Below, in pieces: positions 1 to 6,988 of a DNA stretch of 9,607 bases. The notes beneath the pieces are model-generated. The model was not told the origin of the DNA. It did no database searches and worked only from the letters and a program-made list of their open reading frames with translations. Every line of letters starts with the position of its first letter. Positions within the stretch are counted from its first letter, which is position 1. Position numbers and translations under genes: made by a program. The stretch comes from Hungatella sp. UBA3402 (GTDB lineage: Bacteria; Bacillota; Clostridia; Lachnospirales; Lachnospiraceae), in the NCBI GenBank assembly GCA_002358555.1, contig DEPC01000142.1:1-9607 (forward strand), written 5' to 3'.

Positions 1-216
1 AGTATACTTTTTGGTACATTTCTTTATAAAAATTGCACTATATTATTCTATAATTAAGCTTTATAAGAATTGAATAAACTTTTATATAGGTATTCTAATA
101 AGTTAATTACTACAACAAGTTATCTTATAATACATTTATATAGTATTTATGTATTACAGCAAAAAATAATCTATGTTATAATCTAACCCTAAATGGAAGT
201 ATCTCTTATCCCCAAA

Positions 217-245
217 TTGACAAAGACTTAATCTCCAATTATAAT
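217..245 (+). promoter_or_regulatory. Consensus sigma-70/sigma-A promoter
   Basis: TTGACA at 217-222 and TATAAT at 240-245 are separated by exactly 17 bases, matching the housekeeping consensus at all 12 positions. Transcription would start near 252 and leave an untranslated leader of about 100 bases before the peptidase start codon at 352. The surrounding DNA is very AT-rich. That such a perfect match exists is seen directly; its activity is inferred. Confidence 0.8.
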
Positions 246-308
246 AAATCCAATCTATATTTTCTGTTTCTTCACATATAATCATCATTTTATAATAAAC
301 TACAATTA

Positions 309-322
309 TTTGTTATAACAAA
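309..322. promoter_or_regulatory. 14-base perfect palindrome in the peptidase leader (candidate operator)
   Basis: TTTGTTATAACAAA is identical to its own reverse complement. It lies about 60 bases downstream of the predicted transcription start and 30 bases before the start codon, where a bound repressor could block elongation. The DNA here is so AT-rich that chance is a real alternative. No regulator gene is adjacent. Confidence 0.3.
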
Positions 323-351
323 ATTTATAAAATAGAAAATGAGGAATCAAT

Positions 352-1197
352 ATGTTAAACCCAAAAGACAAGGTAGGCATCGTATGTTGTTCTAACGGAA
401 TCTCAACTAGTGCACAAATAACAATAACACAACTGAACAATACTCTTCAAAAAATAGGGCTTGTTCCAATTTTTAGCAACTATATTTATGAGAAAAATTC
501 TGTATTCAGCGGAACTGCCAAGGAAAGGGCACAAGCCCTTATGGAGTTTTATATAGATTCAGAAATAAAGATGATATTTGATATTTCAGGTGGAGATATT
601 GCAAATCAAATTATCCCTTATCTGGATTTTGATGTAATTGCAGAAAATCCGAAACTATTCTGGGGATACAGCGATTTAACTACGATAATAAACGCCATCT
701 ATACAAAAACAGGTCTGCCTTCTATATTGTATCAGGTAAGAAATCTAGTCTATGACCATGGTGAAGTACAACAATATCGATTTTCTGATACAATATTCCG
801 GCAAAAACCTTCTCTCTATGAATTTCCCTATAAATTTGTACAGGGTACTCATATGGAAGGAATCGTGGTTGGTGGAAATATCCGATGCCTTCTAAAACTG
901 GCTGGCACTGAATTTTTCCCAGATTTAAAAGGGAAAATACTGTTTTTAGAAGCACGAAACGGAAAAGTTCCTCATATGATTACTGCTCTCAGTCAGTTAA
1001 AAATGATAGGGGCCTTTGACCAAATATCTGGAATTTTGTTAGGTAGCTTTACCCAGATGGAACAAGATAAGATTTGTCCTGATATGGTATCTTTAGTCCA
1101 AGATTATGCAGGTAATCTTCCCATTGCAAAAACCCAAAAAGTAGGTCATGGAACCGATTCTTATGGAATTATCATTGGCAAATATAGAGCTTTTTGA
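352..1197 (+). CDS. S66-family LD-carboxypeptidase / MccF-like serine peptidase
   Basis: The 281-residue protein resembles the peptidase S66 family. Members remove the terminal D-residue from L,D-linked muropeptides in cytoplasmic peptidoglycan recycling (LdcA) or cleave toxic aminoacyl-nucleotide antibiotics (MccF). The nucleophile is read as Ser107 in GYSD, after the family-like stretch around FDISGGD (77-82) and ENPK. The other triad members would be Glu200 in LEARNG and His266 in GHGTDS. There is no signal peptide or membrane segment, so it should be cytoplasmic. The family is usually 300-345 residues; this one is short at its C-terminus, ending soon after the His motif, and lacks the usual Arg in the RGG stretch. 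The start is supported by GAGGA six bases upstream. The gene stands alone on the plus strand with its own strong promoter. LdcA and MccF roles cannot be separated from sequence alone. Confidence 0.85.
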   Translation: MLNPKDKVGIVCCSNGISTSAQITITQLNNTLQKIGLVPIFSNYIYEKNSVFSGTAKERAQALMEFYIDSEIKMIFDISGGDIANQIIPYLDFDVIAENPKLFWGYSDLTTIINAIYTKTGLPSILYQVRNLVYDHGEVQQYRFSDTIFRQKPSLYEFPYKFVQGTHMEGIVVGGNIRCLLKLAGTEFFPDLKGKILFLEARNGKVPHMITALSQLKMIGAFDQISGILLGSFTQMEQDKICPDMVSLVQDYAGNLPIAKTQKVGHGTDSYGIIIGKYRAF

Positions 1198-1200
1198 TAT

Positions 1201-1240
1201 TATACTGAGTGCCAGATAAATCTGCCATGAGTATACTTTT
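1201..1240 (+). terminator. Imperfect stem-loop after the S66 peptidase gene
   Basis: TATACT (1201-1206) pairs with AGTATA (1230-1235). Inside lies an internal loop followed by a TG-CAGA/TCTG-CA inner stem, and CTTTT follows on the plus strand. It starts four bases after the peptidase stop codon and reaches the stop codon of the convergent EamA gene. The stem has mismatches and the T-run is short, so it is a moderate candidate for terminating plus-strand transcription. Confidence 0.45.
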
Positions 1241-2105
1241 ATGGAATGAGCATGACTAATGTCCCCATAACCATTAAGATTAACCCGATTAACGCCTTCA
1301 TTGACAGCCATTCATGAAATACAAAATAGGAAAATACAACTGTCACTAAAATACTAAGCTTATCAATAGGAACTACTACATTAGCCAGCCCATCTTGTAA
1401 GGCTTTATAATAACAAAGCCACGAACTGCCAGTAGCAATTCCCGACAGACAGATAAATTTAAACTCCTCTTTTGGTATCGTTTTTATTTGCTGTTGTTTT
1501 CTCTCTGCAACTACCATAATCCATGCCATAAGCAAAACTACGCCTGTGCGGATTGCCGTGCCAAGATTAGATTCCACACCGGAGATTCCAATTTTTCCAA
1601 GTATAGAAGTTAGGCTGGCAAACACAGCAGAACCCACGGCATAAAAAAGCCATCTAACTCCCTCTGCTTTCTGCCCTGCTGCTATATCTTTTCTTTCAAT
1701 CATCATAAAAGTACCAATCCCAATCAACCCAACACCTATGGTCTTTGGTAGATTGATTTCTTCATGCAGAAAAATAAATGCCAACAGTATGGTAAGGATT
1801 ACACTTGATTTATCAATCGGAACCACCTTGTTAATATCTCCAAGCTGAAGAGCCTTGAAATAACATAACCAGGAAGCTCCTGTTGCCAGCCCTGATAACA
1901 TTAAAAATATCCATGTCCTGCCAGTAATTGATATAATCTGGGATTGTGAACCTGATATCAATACCATTATCCATGAAAATATCAGTACTACTATAGTTCG
2001 GACAGCAGTTGCCACTGTAGAATCTGTTTTTTTGATTCCGCATTTAGCTAAGATAGAAGTAATTCCTGCGAACAGAGCCGAACTAAATGCAAATATAATC
2101 CACAT
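1239..2105 (-). CDS. EamA-family (drug/metabolite superfamily) transporter, 10 TM
   Basis: This 288-residue inner-membrane protein has two EamA repeats, each with about five hydrophobic helices, as in drug/metabolite transporter superfamily exporters and permeases. The halves (about 1-136 and 151-287) align without gaps, and by hand count 63 of 136 positions are identical (about 46%). Shared landmarks include TSIL.K.GI, SG.ATG.SWLCY.KALQ and VVPIDK. The start at 2105 is chosen because AGGGAGA (2111-2117) precedes it by five bases; an in-frame ATG at 2141 has no such site and would add a polar extension. The gene follows a terminator, so it probably has its own transcript. The substrate cannot be predicted; conserved Lys and Asp in both VPIDK motifs suggest a polar substrate or proton coupling, which is inference. 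Confidence 0.85.
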   Translation of the reverse strand: MWIIFAFSSALFAGITSILAKCGIKKTDSTVATAVRTIVVLIFSWIMVLISGSQSQIISITGRTWIFLMLSGLATGASWLCYFKALQLGDINKVVPIDKSSVILTILLAFIFLHEEINLPKTIGVGLIGIGTFMMIERKDIAAGQKAEGVRWLFYAVGSAVFASLTSILGKIGISGVESNLGTAIRTGVVLLMAWIMVVAERKQQQIKTIPKEEFKFICLSGIATGSSWLCYYKALQDGLANVVVPIDKLSILVTVVFSYFVFHEWLSMKALIGLILMVMGTLVMLIP

Positions 2106-2110
2106 AACAA

Positions 2111-2117
2111 TCTCCCT
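2111..2117 (-). promoter_or_regulatory. Ribosome binding site deciding the EamA start
   Basis: AGGGAGA on the minus strand lies five bases before the ATG at 2105. The in-frame alternative ATG at 2141 lacks a comparable site. Confidence 0.7.
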
Positions 2118-2180
2118 AAATTTGCCTATGCTTTTTAGCATATTATTTCTTAATCAATTACTATATCGGCGTTTTCTCGC

Positions 2181-2232
2181 AAAAAATACCTCTAACATAG
2201 ATTTTGATTCGTTTTCTTATCTATATTAGAGG
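2181..2232 (-). terminator. Intrinsic terminator after the yhcH-like gene
   Basis: Arms 2219-2232 and 2189-2202 form a 14-base-pair stem (CCTCTAATATAGAT with ATCTATGTTAGAGG, one U-G wobble) around a 16-base loop. On the minus strand it is followed by TA and six T residues (2186-2181). There is no T-run on the plus-strand side, so it terminates minus-strand transcription. It begins about 40 bases beyond the yhcH-like stop codon and marks the likely end of the long operon, separating the EamA gene from it. Confidence 0.85.
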
Positions 2233-2269
2233 CAAAATCTGTAATTGTAAGGGTCTATGCCAGAAACAA

Positions 2270-2710
2270 TTAAATAGGAAGCTTCAAAACAATTTTCGTA
2301 AAGCTCTGTTCTTTATTGGTATGTGCCACTGGCTGATGGCCATCCCGGGGAAATGCTGCGTAAAACATTCCTTTTGTAATCTTAATTACATGCTCTCGCT
2401 CCCCTGTCAAACGCTGGGCATCTTTCTGAGCGTCATAAGGAATGACTGTCTCAAGCTTGAGGATATCTTCCCATGCTACCTCCTCGCTGCCTTCCACTAA
2501 TATCTGTACATCAATATATTTCTTATGTGCCTCAAAGGTTCCTTCAAGGATTGGCCGTGTTATACCTTTCTGCACCATAAAATATCCGCCATCAAACTCA
2601 TATCGTCCTTCCTTTAGTTCGTCAAGGCTATGAATAGCCTCCATTCCTTTCCTCAAATTCGGAAGCAATGGTTCATATTTCATAATATTATCAATACAGT
2701 CAATAATCAT
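2270..2710 (-). CDS. YhcH/YjgK/YiaL (DUF386) family protein, probable sugar anomerase (NanQ-like)
   Basis: The 146-residue cytoplasmic protein belongs to the small cupin-like YhcH/YjgK/YiaL family. E. coli NanQ (YhcH) of this family accelerates interconversion of N-acetylneuraminate anomers; relatives EbgC and YiaL sit in beta-galactoside and ketogulonate operons. Family landmarks are E60-x-H62 followed by KYIDVQ (64-69), VEGSE (72-76), the conserved PYD (91-93), and FPRDGHQP (120-127), which holds likely metal-binding residues. It ends with the typical KIVLKLP strand. The start at 2710 is set by AAGGAAGGA (2717-2725) six bases upstream; an earlier ATG at 2728 overlaps that site. It lies 29 bases after the exchanger gene and is the last gene before a strong terminator. 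The family is clear; the exact sugar is not. Confidence 0.9.
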   Translation of the reverse strand: MIIDCIDNIMKYEPLLPNLRKGMEAIHSLDELKEGRYEFDGGYFMVQKGITRPILEGTFEAHKKYIDVQILVEGSEEVAWEDILKLETVIPYDAQKDAQRLTGEREHVIKITKGMFYAAFPRDGHQPVAHTNKEQSFTKIVLKLPI

Positions 2711-2716
2711 AGAAGT

Positions 2717-2725
2717 TCCTTCCTT
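2717..2725 (-). promoter_or_regulatory. Ribosome binding site deciding the yhcH-like start
   Basis: AAGGAAGGA on the minus strand is six bases before the ATG at 2710. An upstream in-frame ATG at 2728 would put this site inside the coding region. Confidence 0.7.
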
Positions 2726-2739
2726 CATTTATCTCTTCA

Positions 2740-3702
2740 TTATAATGTAAACTGAATAGTACAAAACCCTGCATACATCAACAAAAGTACAATACCTTGA
2801 ACTCTGGAAAGTCTTCCCCGAATCAGAGCTGGCACAGTCATGAGCAGCATAACGGTAAACATTACTGGAATTTCCAGCACAAGGGAGGCATTACGGCCAA
2901 ATAACATGGAACTTTGCGGAACACTAAAGGGTGCCAATGTGACAGAGACACCATTAACCAAAACTAAATTAAAAAGATTGGCTCCAATCACATTTCCAAG
3001 GGAGAGAGCTCCATGTCCTTTCATCAGAGATGTAATGGCTGTCACCAATTCTGGCAAAGAAGTTCCAAGGGCAACAAAGGTCAACGCAATTACGGATTCT
3101 GGTACACCAAGGGCTTGAGCAATAAGAGTTCCATTATCCACCAGCAAATCTGCACCTACAGCTATTAATGCTGCACCTATAATTAAAAGGACAATATTTT
3201 TCCCAAAAGAGTTTTCTTTTTCTTCCTCCCCTTCTTCTTCCTCTGGAGGATTATTTTTCATCTGCAATACTGTAGTAACCATATACACAACAAAAACAGC
3301 CAGCAATATCACTCCAACCCATCTGCTGAAATATCCGTTAAGATATGCTACTCCTGCATAAAATGCTGCAGTGGCAAAAAAGAAGATTACTGGGGTGCGC
3401 AGCGTTTTTTTATCTACTGGCCCTGGTTTGACTGTAATCGTGATTGCTGCAATCAAAGCAGTATTACAGATAATAGAGCCGATGGCATTGCCATAAGCAA
3501 TTTCACTGTGTCCAGTCAACGCCGAAGTGGTGGAAACCATAACTTCTGGCAATGTTGTTCCAATGGAAACAACCGTTGCGCCAATCAATAACTCTGGCAG
3601 GTGAAATTTTCGTGCAATCCCTGTGGAGCCATCTACAAACCAGTCTCCACCTTTGATTAAGCAGACTAGTCCCACAATGAATAGTAATACAGGAATCATC
3701 AT
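2740..3702 (-). CDS. CaCA-family Na+/Ca2+ exchanger-like protein (YrbG type)
   Basis: The 320-residue integral membrane protein has the two inverted alpha repeats of the cation/calcium exchanger superfamily. Repeat one carries GTTLPE (48-53) and GNAIGS (71-76); repeat two carries GTSLPE (213-218) and GNVIGANLFN (237-246). The Glu of each repeat (53 and 218) is the expected ion-coordinating residue. About ten hydrophobic helices are visible, split by a highly acidic cytoplasmic linker (about 153-163) after helix five. The length is typical of prokaryotic YrbG-type members. The start is supported by AGGAG eight bases before the first of two consecutive ATG codons. It follows the tandem hydrolase by 68 bases and precedes the anomerase by 29, so it is probably co-transcribed with a sugar-catabolic set. 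That is an unusual setting; the ion specificity (Na+/Ca2+ versus K+ or H+) is not decided by sequence. Confidence 0.88.
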   Translation of the reverse strand: MMIPVLLFIVGLVCLIKGGDWFVDGSTGIARKFHLPELLIGATVVSIGTTLPEVMVSTTSALTGHSEIAYGNAIGSIICNTALIAAITITVKPGPVDKKTLRTPVIFFFATAAFYAGVAYLNGYFSRWVGVILLAVFVVYMVTTVLQMKNNPPEEEEGEEEKENSFGKNIVLLIIGAALIAVGADLLVDNGTLIAQALGVPESVIALTFVALGTSLPELVTAITSLMKGHGALSLGNVIGANLFNLVLVNGVSVTLAPFSVPQSSMLFGRNASLVLEIPVMFTVMLLMTVPALIRGRLSRVQGIVLLLMYAGFCTIQFTL

Positions 3703-3770
3703 ATTCGTTTCTCCTAACTCATATTTTGTGACAGTTTAGATAGCCATGCCATTTTGTTAATCTTTAAAAG

Positions 3771-5411
3771 TTAAATTTCAGAAAAACCTTCTTTAACCTT
3801 GCGAGCGCCGCCAATCCGGCGAAACTGTTTCAAAAACTCCCAAGTAAAACGACTTTCTTCATATACAGCTCCATGGGGCATATCTCTCATTATGCTAACT
3901 GACACCATTGGCTTTCCATAACTGTTCTTATGGACAACAGTAGAACAATCATTCTCTTCTCTGCTCTCCACAGAGATACAGCCATTGGCAGCAATCAATG
4001 GCTCAATCATCAAATCTTCCTCTACACAAGCTGCTCTATCTCTATCGCCAAAGATAAATGCAAAAGGCATCTCATATCCGCTTTCTAAAAAAGTATTTAA
4101 GCATAAAATAAATTCTTTGTCAAATTTTGGATCCATAATACTGGAATCTTCTTTCATCATTGCAGCTGTATTTCCAACAGGAGCATTCCAGGAAGAAGCT
4201 CCTGCAAACAGATGAGGATAGCTTATCACAGCTTCACGAACTATCATCCCTCCATTTGAAAATCCAGTAAGATAAATGCGGCTGGTATCAATTCCAAATT
4301 CTTCCTCCATTTTATATACAATTTCTGGAAATATCATGCCATCCCTTGGGAGGAACCAAATATTTCCAGGAGAATCCGGTGATACCAGAATAAATTCTCC
4401 TGTTTCATCTGCAAGCCTATCCCAACCGTTTTTTGTTGTAAACAGCCATGCTGGTTCTCCTCTGCCATGTACAGTAAATACCAAGGGAAGAGCCTGAAGC
4501 TGCTCTTTTGTCCTTTTATTAGGTAAATGTATGAAATAATCATATTCATAGCCATTTACTACTGCTGTGCGGCGCAGAAAACGAGGATTTTCATAAAACT
4601 CTTTTTTGCTGTCTCTTAATGACAAGGTTCCATCAGGGCTGTTTTTCCAGCGAATCACATGTTCAAAACATTGTTCCAAGATTATCCGGCTCAGCTTAGG
4701 AGATTCCCAGCAGAAATCTCCAAACAATACTCGCATCTGCCAAGCAGGATTTTCCTCTGAGATTGCTATTTTCCCATTCCATCCATTAAGGCTTATCTCA
4801 GACTCTGAGCATTGACCATAACATCCAGTAAAATAGTGAAAAACTGTATCCGATTGTTGACCATTTTTTTGAAACATCCATAAATGTACAGGGATATCAG
4901 AATTTTTTCGATTATAGCAGGTGCTGACCTGGGGAACTAGCCAATGATTAGAAAGAGATTCTGCCTTTGAATAATCATTAGGCATACCATTTACAAGGAC
5001 AGCAGCGGCAAAAAAATTGGGATACTCTACAAGGACATTTCCAGCAAATACAGCTCCATCTTCATATGCTGCCACATATAGCATAGTCTCCCAACACCAT
5101 AACCTGCCTTTTCTTCCCCATATTGCTGTATTGCTGCGGGTTTTAAATTGATTGCAGGTTTCTTTATAGATTTCCAGAAAAAGGCTTTTTGGCTGGGCAG
5201 ACCATCCTTGTGGAACAACAGGAACTACTAGGATTGACTGGCTCTCTTCAGCCAAACTCTGCCATCCAGAACGAATGGAAAAATCCTTGGCTGCCTCTAT
5301 GGTGTCCGCCTGAGTTTCAGGCGGGCACAAATAGATGGTTTTGCAAGGGTCACAGGCGGCTTTTGATGAAATATAATAGTATATTGAATGAGTTAATTTC
5401 TGTTCATCCAT
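3771..5411 (-). CDS. Tandem alpha/beta hydrolase (PHB-depolymerase/esterase-like) with degenerate N-terminal copy
   Basis: This 546-residue protein seems to hold two alpha/beta hydrolase domains. The C-terminal one (about 288-532) is complete: oxyanion loop HGRGE (315-319), nucleophile elbow GFSNGG (383-388, Ser385), a probable acid in FGDRD (Asp456 or Asp458) and His513 in MPHGA. It resembles PHB-depolymerase/feruloyl- and acetyl-esterase types. The N-terminal region (about 25-255) lines up with it: SGWQSLAEE matches NGWDRLADE, and LYVAAYEDGA (111-120) matches IYLTGFSNGG. In that copy Glu117 replaces Ser, HG is absent, and the Asp and His positions are not conserved, so it looks non-catalytic. 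No signal peptide is seen, so it is probably cytoplasmic. AAGGAAA lies eight bases before the ATG. The start is 13 bases after the transporter stop, indicating co-expression. Removal of acyl groups from an imported sugar is a reasonable but unproven role. Confidence 0.75.
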   Translation of the reverse strand: MDEQKLTHSIYYYISSKAACDPCKTIYLCPPETQADTIEAAKDFSIRSGWQSLAEESQSILVVPVVPQGWSAQPKSLFLEIYKETCNQFKTRSNTAIWGRKGRLWCWETMLYVAAYEDGAVFAGNVLVEYPNFFAAAVLVNGMPNDYSKAESLSNHWLVPQVSTCYNRKNSDIPVHLWMFQKNGQQSDTVFHYFTGCYGQCSESEISLNGWNGKIAISEENPAWQMRVLFGDFCWESPKLSRIILEQCFEHVIRWKNSPDGTLSLRDSKKEFYENPRFLRRTAVVNGYEYDYFIHLPNKRTKEQLQALPLVFTVHGRGEPAWLFTTKNGWDRLADETGEFILVSPDSPGNIWFLPRDGMIFPEIVYKMEEEFGIDTSRIYLTGFSNGGMIVREAVISYPHLFAGASSWNAPVGNTAAMMKEDSSIMDPKFDKEFILCLNTFLESGYEMPFAFIFGDRDRAACVEEDLMIEPLIAANGCISVESREENDCSTVVHKNSYGKPMVSVSIMRDMPHGAVYEESRFTWEFLKQFRRIGGARKVKEGFSEI

Positions 5412-5424
5412 AATAAGTATTTCC

Positions 5425-6708
5425 TTACATTGGGAAAATAATTACTGCTGCAGCACTCAATGCTACAATCCTTATTAAATACATAGGAACTGAGAATTTC
5501 CAGAATTCGGGCAGTTTGTATTTACCCATTCCCATAATCATGGCAGGCATACCGTCAATTGGCATATATCCTCCCTGCCATCCAGATACTACTACTGCTG
5601 CTGCGGCAGCAGTTGGATTTAATCCAAGACTCATACATGCTGCAATGGCAATCGGAGCAAAGATATACACAGAACCCATATTGGAGCCAGTAAAAGTTGC
5701 ACAAGAACTGGTTAGTAGAGAAAAGAGCAGAACTACCAAAACCGGAGAGACATTGGTTCCAAGAGTTCCTGCAATCGCTTCTCCAATCATTGCAGTGAAT
5801 CCAGAGTTTGCCAAGGCATCTGCTACACCGATGACTCCAGCCATCATAAGGATTACAGGTGCAAACATATTCTCACGGAACTCTTTAAAATCAACCACCT
5901 TAATCAGCAGTAGAACCATAGCTGCCATACCTGGAATTGCATAGGCCATATTGCCTAATGTATTTAGGAGCATCATTCCGATTACACTAATAATAAACAG
6001 AAGAACTGTTGCTTTTTCTTTCCATGCTGGCATCTCTACTGCCTTTGTCTTATCAATCTTATCATTGGCATCTTCCTCAGCCGCTGCAATGGGATGGTCT
6101 GGAAGCAGTTTATAGGAAACTAGACACCATGCCAGAAAAGCTGCTGCCATAACAAAGTTTACCATAGCAAACTTTACCATAGAAACCTGTTCCATATATC
6201 CGGCAGTTTCCAAGACAGAGCTTACAACTCCATAGTAAAGTGCCACATTAAAGGGAAGAAGCGGATGGTTCGTGGCAAATCCTAAAGGCATCATCAGCTT
6301 GGAAGTAGGCATCTTTTCTGTATAAGGGATGGTTGAAATTAAGGACAGAATCAATACATAATATCCTGTATTCCCACCGCCTACAAGGCTGGCGCCCAGC
6401 ATTACAACAATGACAAGAAGAGCATAGCTCTTATAACCGCCCTTATTTACCAGAGAAATCAATGCCTCCTTTACTTTATCCATAAGCCTAGTTTTTTGGA
6501 CTCCTGCTAGAACTACCATAAAGGTTGCAATCATGATTACACTTGAATTTGCAAAACCTGCAAATGCCTCTGGCACTGTGGATAAGCCTGTAAGTACCAA
6601 AAGGATACATGCCAGAATTGGTGGTGCTCCAAATGGCATTACATCAAACATGATTAAAGCAATCATGATAATCAGCACAGCAAGTGCAAGAATCATTTGT
6701 ATTGTCAT
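5425..6708 (-). CDS. SLC13/CitMHS-like (ion transporter superfamily) carboxylate permease
   Basis: The 427-residue polytopic membrane protein is related to the SLC13/DASS, CitMHS and ArsB/NhaD ion-transporter group. Members move organic or inorganic anions with Na+ or H+. Around 11-12 hydrophobic segments are visible, with the family-like FANSSVIMI (52-60), a conserved GGGNTG (110-115), PLGFATNHP (141-149) and, in the second half, TSSCATFTGSNMGS (333-346) and GWQGGYMPIDG (376-386). The last two suggest re-entrant substrate-binding loops. A charged cytoplasmic linker lies at about 203-232. The ATG at 6708 is preferred because AAAAGGAG (6718-6725) precedes it by nine bases; the frame stays open upstream to an ATG at 6870, but that has no ribosome binding site and would add 54 hydrophilic residues. 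Context suggests import of a sugar acid. Substrate and coupling ion are not determinable. Confidence 0.82.
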   Translation of the reverse strand: MTIQMILALAVLIIMIALIMFDVMPFGAPPILACILLVLTGLSTVPEAFAGFANSSVIMIATFMVVLAGVQKTRLMDKVKEALISLVNKGGYKSYALLVIVVMLGASLVGGGNTGYYVLILSLISTIPYTEKMPTSKLMMPLGFATNHPLLPFNVALYYGVVSSVLETAGYMEQVSMVKFAMVNFVMAAAFLAWCLVSYKLLPDHPIAAAEEDANDKIDKTKAVEMPAWKEKATVLLFIISVIGMMLLNTLGNMAYAIPGMAAMVLLLIKVVDFKEFRENMFAPVILMMAGVIGVADALANSGFTAMIGEAIAGTLGTNVSPVLVVLLFSLLTSSCATFTGSNMGSVYIFAPIAIAACMSLGLNPTAAAAAVVVSGWQGGYMPIDGMPAMIMGMGKYKLPEFWKFSVPMYLIRIVALSAAAVIIFPM

Positions 6709-6717
6709 TTCATTTAT

Positions 6718-6725
6718 CTCCTTTT
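6718..6725 (-). promoter_or_regulatory. Ribosome binding site deciding the permease start
   Basis: AAAAGGAG on the minus strand stands nine bases before the ATG at 6708. It favours this start over the in-frame upstream ATG at 6870, whose upstream bases carry no suitably spaced site. Confidence 0.75.
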
Positions 6726-6848
6726 CATTTTCTTTGATGTTAGCTAATTGAGAAATGCAAAACTCTGCCGAATATTCTCGATAACTTTGACTTTCGCAAT
6801 CACCTATTCTTTGATGTGATGAGTTTGCTTCCTCCCCTTTCTTACCCA

Positions 6849-6897
6849 ATTTGTGCAGGAAATCTCTCATCTGTTTAAGAGGATATCCTGCACAAAT
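6849..6897 (-). repeat. Long inverted repeat in the permease leader
   Basis: ATTTGTGCAGGA (6849-6860) is the exact reverse complement of TCCTGCACAAAT (6886-6897). The stem continues inward after one A-A mismatch with ATC/GAT and TCT/AGA pairs (one bulged G), giving about 18 pairs around a ten-base loop. It lies about 140 bases before the permease start. No T-run follows on either strand, so it is not a standard terminator; an operator, an mRNA-stabilising stem or part of a leader regulator are all possible. Confidence 0.6.
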
Positions 6898-6988
6898 CTG
6901 ATAGTACTTCCTTGCGGAAATAACAGTTTTTTATGCGCAGACTCGTGGAGCTATGCCGCAAAAGCGGTGCACAGCACAGGTTGCGCAG

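Larger units (their letters stand above)
1..351. other. AT-rich intergenic region upstream of the S66 peptidase
   Basis: This stretch has no credible gene. It is much more AT-rich than the rest of the window. Positions 1-216 show only scattered TATAAT-like hexamers without good partner -35 boxes. The recognisable elements are the consensus promoter at 217-245, a 14-base perfect palindrome at 309-322 and the ribosome binding site GAGGA at 341-345. The first 11 bases recur at 1230-1240, next to the stem-loop after the peptidase gene, so they might be the tail of a terminator for a gene to the left. Confidence 0.6.

Noticed and set aside
2204..2500. 98-codon open frame on the plus strand overlapping the yhcH-like gene and the terminator
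   Set aside because: It runs antisense through a conserved gene and through the terminator stem, with no ribosome binding site or family resemblance.
5516..5944. 142-codon open frame on the plus strand opposite the permease gene
   Set aside because: It is antisense to a well-supported membrane protein gene, has no ribosome binding site, and shows low-complexity Ala/Pro/Ile-rich composition expected of a shadow frame.
6709..6870. N-terminal extension of the permease by 54 codons from the ATG at 6870
   Set aside because: There is no suitably spaced ribosome binding site for it, the added residues are hydrophilic and unlike the family, the ATG lies in the loop of a stem-loop, and the ATG at 6708 has AAAAGGAG nine bases upstream.
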